DNA of 9,849 nucleotides from an uncultured Lachnospiraceae bacterium. Its GTDB lineage: Bacteria > Bacillota > Clostridia > Lachnospirales > Lachnospiraceae. The notes under the pieces were generated by a model. The model was not told the origin of the DNA. It ran no database searches and saw nothing but the letters and a program-made list of their open reading frames with translations. The stretch lies in the NCBI GenBank assembly GCA_905236925.1, contig CAJOQS010000016.1, positions 1-9,849 on the forward strand, read 5' to 3'. Shown one piece after another: positions 6,748-9,849 of this stretch (position 1 is its first letter; each line of letters begins with the position of its first letter). The position numbers and the translations under genes were made by a program.

Positions 6748-7371
6748 GTGTCGCATCGATTGGAAGAGTTTTCCGATATTGAGTTTGACGTATTAAAAGA
6801 AATATCTAATATCGGCGCCGGCAATGCAACTACAGCCATTTCACAGATGATGGGGATCAAAATGAATATGGATGTGCCGGTTATCAAATTCCTTGAATTC
6901 AAGGAACTTGCCGAAAGCATCGGAGGAGCCGAGAATACTGTTGTAGGTATTCTTTTCGGCCTGGAAAGAGATATTGACGGCATGATGATGTTCGTCATGG
7001 ACTGTGATTCCGCCAAGAGCGTTATCTCAGGCATTCTTCATGTTGAAGAGCCTGCGGACGCCGAGTTCTCGGAAATGGGTCTGTCCGTTCTCCAGGAAAT
7101 GGGTAATATCATCGCAGGATCCTACCTGTCGGCGATATCGGCTCTCACAAATCTCTCAATTGCCCCGACTGTGCCCTACATGTCGATTGATATGGCTGGT
7201 GCGATCCTTTCTGTTCCGGCGATCGAGTATGGAAAAGTCAGCGATAAGGCTCTTCTGATCAGATCGGAATTCGGCGATGACACAATGACGGTTGACGGAT
7301 ATTTTATCCTTGTTCCCACCCTTGATGCTTTTGAAAAGATCTTTGCATCGCTCGGATTATCAACTCTTTAA
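6748..7371 (+). CDS. cheC: CheY-P phosphatase CheC
   Basis: CheC dephosphorylates CheY-P and binds CheD, linking CheY-P level to receptor deamidation. The 207-residue protein has the two repeated helices typical of CheC. Each carries the full signature D/S-x3-E-x2-N-x22-P: first D14, E18, N21 and P44; second S113, E117, N120 and P143. Two complete sites indicate a catalytically capable CheC, unlike the one-site CheX layout. It lacks the extra C-terminal switch domain of FliY. The start is GTG with a strong ribosome binding site. It sits 177 bases after cheW, the largest gap in the window, and is followed closely by cheD, its known partner. Confidence 0.95.
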   Translation: MSHRLEEFSDIEFDVLKEISNIGAGNATTAISQMMGIKMNMDVPVIKFLEFKELAESIGGAENTVVGILFGLERDIDGMMMFVMDCDSAKSVISGILHVEEPADAEFSEMGLSVLQEMGNIIAGSYLSAISALTNLSIAPTVPYMSIDMAGAILSVPAIEYGKVSDKALLIRSEFGDDTMTVDGYFILVPTLDAFEKIFASLGLSTL

Positions 7372-7388
7372 CAAGGACAGGAAAGCTA

Positions 7389-7874
7389 ATGGGTAATATG
7401 ATAAAAGTCGGCATGGCCGATCTTAATACTTGTAAGGCACCCGATGCCATAACCACATTGGGACTCGGGTCCTGTATAGGTGTTGTTCTGTATGATGCCA
7501 GAACCAAAGCATGCGGTATGGTGCATGTAATGCTTCCGGACAGTACACAGATCAAAACGCACGACAATCCTGCCAAGTTTGCCGATACCGGTATCAAGGA
7601 GCTGCTGGATTTATTGTCGAAGCAGGGTATCATGAAAAGTTCGCTTCAGGCAAAGATAGCCGGCGGAGCCCAGATGTTCGCATTCAATACCGGCAATGAT
7701 CTTCTGAGAGTCGGTCAGAGAAACGCGGAGGCGGTCAGAAAGATCCTGAAGGACTACGGTATCAGGGTCGTGGCCGAGGATTGCGGTGAGAATTACGGTC
7801 GAACGATAGAGTTCTATCCGGAAACCTCAGAGCTCTACATCAAGGCGATCGGAAAGCCCCTTAAAATAATCTAA
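7389..7874 (+). CDS. cheD: Chemoreceptor glutamine deamidase CheD
   Basis: CheD deamidates selected glutamines on chemoreceptors, and in Bacillus it increases CheC phosphatase activity. The 161 residues carry the CheD active-site pattern: nucleophile C29 in TTLGLGSCIGVVLYD (22-36), H46 in MVHVMLP (44-50), and T23, corresponding to the Cys, His and Thr known from Thermotoga CheD. GGAQMF (near 93-98) and the C-terminal GRTIEFYPETSEL are also typical of the family. The length is normal. The gene begins 17 bases after the cheC stop, with only modest AGGA-type ribosome binding sites (7374-7377 and 7379-7382). Placement next to cheC supports function as a pair. Confidence 0.96.
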   Translation: MGNMIKVGMADLNTCKAPDAITTLGLGSCIGVVLYDARTKACGMVHVMLPDSTQIKTHDNPAKFADTGIKELLDLLSKQGIMKSSLQAKIAGGAQMFAFNTGNDLLRVGQRNAEAVRKILKDYGIRVVAEDCGENYGRTIEFYPETSELYIKAIGKPLKII

Positions 7875-7890
7875 AAGGTTGGTATCCGAA

Positions 7891-8283
7891 GTGAAAGATA
7901 AACCTCTGGTTATAGTCATCACGCTTCTTGGAGGCGCGGTCTGCAGTGTGTGCTGTCTGCTTAACGGGGCCGGACTTCTTTGGACTTTGCTGATGACGCT
8001 GCTCTCTCTGATATTGTTCATGTTCATCGGAATGATCGTGAACAAGTTCGTCGGTGAAGTAGTCAGCGAAGTTAGAGAAGCTGATAGGGAAAAAGCACGA
8101 AAAGAGGAGGAAGAGCGCATTAAGAAGCTCGAACTCGAAGAAAAGAAAGCGGAGTGGGAAGCCGCTCATCCCGGTGTACCGTTCCCCGAAGACGGGGAAG
8201 GAGCAAAACCGGAGACACCCGAGGATGCTGCTGAAGCAGCGGAAACCGAAGGTGGCAACGACTTAGAAGAGGAGTTTAACTGA
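7891..8283 (+). CDS. Uncharacterised membrane protein with two helices and a charged tail
   Basis: I do not recognise this family. From GTG 7891 it has 130 residues. Residues 5-25 and 29-53 are two closely spaced hydrophobic segments that probably form a membrane hairpin, with three cysteines (18, 21, 22) in the first. Residues 58-92 are highly charged (many E, K, R) and probably a helical coiled coil. The last 35 residues are acidic and Pro/Ala-rich and probably disordered and cytoplasmic. A TTG at 7879 in the same frame would add four residues, but AAAAGG then abuts it, too close to serve as its ribosome binding site; the GTG has AAGG about 12 bases upstream, which is only fair. It lies in the cheD-sigD interval and ends two bases before sigD. 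B. subtilis has the membrane protein SwrB just after sigD, but likeness to it is positional only. Confidence 0.8.
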   Translation: MKDKPLVIVITLLGGAVCSVCCLLNGAGLLWTLLMTLLSLILFMFIGMIVNKFVGEVVSEVREADREKARKEEEERIKKLELEEKKAEWEAAHPGVPFPEDGEGAKPETPEDAAEAAETEGGNDLEEEFN

Positions 8284-8285
8284 TT

Positions 8286-9044
8286 ATGGCAGTTGATAAA
8301 GAGAAATTGTGGAGTGAGTATTCCACGAAGAAAACTCCGGAACTGCGTGAACAGCTTATAATAGAATATGCACCGTTGGTCAAGCTTGTAGCCGGCAAGC
8401 TCAGCATGTATCTTGGATATAATGTGGAGTTTGACGACCTGGTAGGTTATGGTGTTTTCGGTCTGATCGACGCCATCGATAAATTTGATTACGGAAAAGG
8501 CGTCAAGTTTGAAACCTATGCCTCGCTTCGCATAAGAGGCGCGATCCTTGACCAGATCAGGAAAATGGACTGGATCCCGAGAACGGTCAGACAAAAGCAG
8601 AAGGAACTCGACGGAGCCTACCGCAGGATAGAGGAACGCACGGGACGTCCCGCAACGGACGAGCAGGTTGCCGAAGAGCTTGGTATCTCTGTCGATGAAC
8701 TTGACGATCTTCAGAATGAGACAAAGATATCAAATATAATTTCGCTCGATGAATACATGGAGCAGGGAGACGTAAGGGTGGAACCGAGGGCTGACAAGGA
8801 TTACATGCAGCCCGAAAAAGTTGTCGAGAAGGGTGAGCTGAAGCGCCTTTTGCTTGAAGTGCTCGAAACTCTGACCGACAAGGAGAAAAAAGTAATAACG
8901 CTGTATTACTACGAGGAACTGACACTCAAGGAGATAAGCCGTGTCCTTGAGGTCTCTGAATCGAGAGTATCTCAGCTTCATTCAAAGGCACTTATCAAGA
9001 TGAAGCAGAGACTCGGCGGAAGTATGGAGATGTTTTTGGGGTAA
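8286..9044 (+). CDS. sigD: RNA polymerase sigma factor SigD (FliA/WhiG family)
   Basis: This is the alternative sigma-28 factor that directs RNA polymerase to late flagellar and chemotaxis promoters. The 252 residues have normal length and domain order. Region 2 (about 25-105) includes EFDDLVGYGVFGLIDAIDKF and FETYASLRIRGAILDQIRKMDW, the FliA-type core and -10 binding segments. Region 3 (about 110-150) includes RRIEERTGRPATDEQVAEEL. Region 4 (about 195-245) ends in the helix-turn-helix LTLKEISRVLEVSESRVSQLH for the -35 element. GAGGAG at 8268-8273, inside the preceding gene, serves as ribosome binding site at a longish spacing of 12. Only two bases separate it from the membrane protein gene, so the two are likely coupled. 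The anti-sigma factor FlgM is not in the window. Confidence 0.97.
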   Translation: MAVDKEKLWSEYSTKKTPELREQLIIEYAPLVKLVAGKLSMYLGYNVEFDDLVGYGVFGLIDAIDKFDYGKGVKFETYASLRIRGAILDQIRKMDWIPRTVRQKQKELDGAYRRIEERTGRPATDEQVAEELGISVDELDDLQNETKISNIISLDEYMEQGDVRVEPRADKDYMQPEKVVEKGELKRLLLEVLETLTDKEKKVITLYYYEELTLKEISRVLEVSESRVSQLHSKALIKMKQRLGGSMEMFLG

Positions 9045-9047
9045 TGC

Positions 9048-9065
9048 AAACGGCAAGGGCCGTTT
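9048..9065 (+). promoter_or_regulatory. Hairpin between sigD and fapA
   Basis: AAACGGC pairs with GCCGTTT (seven pairs) around the loop AAGG, starting four bases after the sigD stop. The following ACTAAAAAATG has no T-run, so it is not a typical intrinsic terminator. The core CGGCAAG resembles the hairpin ahead of cheA, and a ribosome binding site again follows shortly downstream. Confidence 0.45.
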
Positions 9066-9089
9066 ACTAAAAAATGCAGGGGTGAACAA

Positions 9090-9849
9090 ATGAAGAACGG
9101 ATATTTTAAACTTGACAAAAGACCGGACGGAACTTATCTGATCATATATCCTCCGGTAGAGATGGGGCAGTATTGTGACGGTAATGAGATCGTCGCTTAT
9201 CTTGACGGTTTCAAAATGGATTATGAGAAATCCGCTGTTTACGAAACTCTGAAGCAGTGTACCGGAACGGAACCCGTTGAAGTCAGGCTTACGACCCTGC
9301 AGCTCGGATCTATAGATGAGATGCTTTCCGTCGATGCGGCGGACGGCATTACCGCTGTTGCCAGATTCTATCCTCCCGAAAAGGGCGGACACGAGATGAG
9401 CGTGGATGATATTATCCATTCGCTTGCAATCAAGGGCGTTAAGAGCGGAATCAACAAAGAGGAGATCGAGAAGTTCACCAAGGAGCGCAATTACTGCACA
9501 TCCTATACGGTAGCCAACGCAACTCTGCCCGAAGAGGGGAGGGATGCGGTCATTGAATATCATTTCAATACGGATCTTTCCAGAAAGCCCAAGATGAATG
9601 AGGACGGTTCGGTTGACTTCCATCAGCTCGATACCGTAAGTCATATAGAAAAGGACATGGTCCTTGCCACGCTTACGCCTGCGATCCAGGGTAAGCCTGG
9701 TATCGATGTCAGGGGAATGCCTATCAAGCCCCGCAACGTCAATGTTAAATTCCTGCGTCAGGTCAAGCATGCTCATCTTTCGAGCAACGGCCTCGAACTT
9801 ATCAGTGACGTTAACGGTCATGTAACGATCGTCGACGGACAGCTGTTCA
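9090..9849 (+). CDS. fapA: FapA family (DUF342) protein, 3'-partial
   Basis: FapA (flagellar assembly protein A, DUF342) is a polymer-like beta-helix protein often found beside motility genes; its molecular role is not well settled. The frame runs from ATG 9090 to the right edge without a stop, giving 253 visible residues, so the C-terminal part is missing. The start MKNGYFKLDKRPDGTYL is followed by an N-terminal alpha/beta region (about 1-130). From about 155 the FapA pattern appears: DLSRKPKMNEDGSVDF, then VLATLTPAIQGKPGIDVRG and a segment SNGLELISDVNGHVTI near the edge. These match the conserved order KPKxNEDGSVD, the GKPG(I/V)(D/N)VxG turn and the following repeat. AGGGGTGA at 9078-9085 is the ribosome binding site. 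Position directly after sigD supports a flagellar link. Whether the full protein is intact cannot be seen. Confidence 0.85.
   Translation, partial: MKNGYFKLDKRPDGTYLIIYPPVEMGQYCDGNEIVAYLDGFKMDYEKSAVYETLKQCTGTEPVEVRLTTLQLGSIDEMLSVDAADGITAVARFYPPEKGGHEMSVDDIIHSLAIKGVKSGINKEEIEKFTKERNYCTSYTVANATLPEEGRDAVIEYHFNTDLSRKPKMNEDGSVDFHQLDTVSHIEKDMVLATLTPAIQGKPGIDVRGMPIKPRNVNVKFLRQVKHAHLSSNGLELISDVNGHVTIVDGQLF

Noticed and set aside
8982..9821. Long open frame on the - strand (279 codons)
   Set aside because: It lies antisense to fapA, whose + strand frame has a ribosome binding site, operon context and family motifs; the antisense protein shows no recognisable domain.

Overview
This window is a block of a bacterial motility and chemotaxis operon. 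Every gene lies on the + strand and the genes are tightly packed. The gene order is flhF (5' end cut by the window), flhG, a PilZ-domain gene, cheB, cheA, cheW, cheC, cheD, a small two-helix membrane protein gene, sigD (fliA-type sigma factor) and fapA (3' end cut by the window). This is the core order of the Bacillus-type fla/che operon (flhF-flhG-cheB-cheA-cheW-cheC-cheD-sigD), with a PilZ gene added after flhG and an unidentified membrane protein gene added before sigD. The Gram-positive style Shine-Dalgarno sites (GGAGG cores), the TTG/GTG start codons, the CheC/CheD pair and the mid-range GC content point to a motile Firmicute. I would guess a clostridium, perhaps Lachnospiraceae, but the family assignment is inference.

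Region by region: 1-1918 holds the two proteins that set flagellar position and number, FlhF (SRP-type GTPase) and FlhG (MinD-type ATPase). 1922-2689 holds a PilZ protein, a probable c-di-GMP sensor acting on motility. 2734-7874 holds the signalling set: CheB methylesterase, CheA kinase, CheW adaptor, CheC phosphatase and CheD receptor deamidase. 7891-8283 is an unidentified membrane protein. 8286-9044 is the motility sigma factor. From 9090 to the right edge is the start of FapA (DUF342).

Together the genes cover building flagella in the right place (FlhF/FlhG), switching late flagellar and chemotaxis transcription (SigD), adapting receptors (CheB, CheD), and generating and removing CheY-P (CheA, CheC). 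CheY, CheR and FlgM are not in the window and must lie elsewhere if present.

The only gap of note is 6571-6747, between cheW and cheC. It contains three successive RNA hairpins, and no promoter was recognised there. Hairpins also sit directly ahead of the ribosome binding sites of cheA and fapA. I found no mobile element, CRISPR array, tRNA or rRNA. No undescribed system stands out; the least explained items are the intergenic hairpins, the membrane protein ahead of sigD and an extended loop in the PilZ domain.
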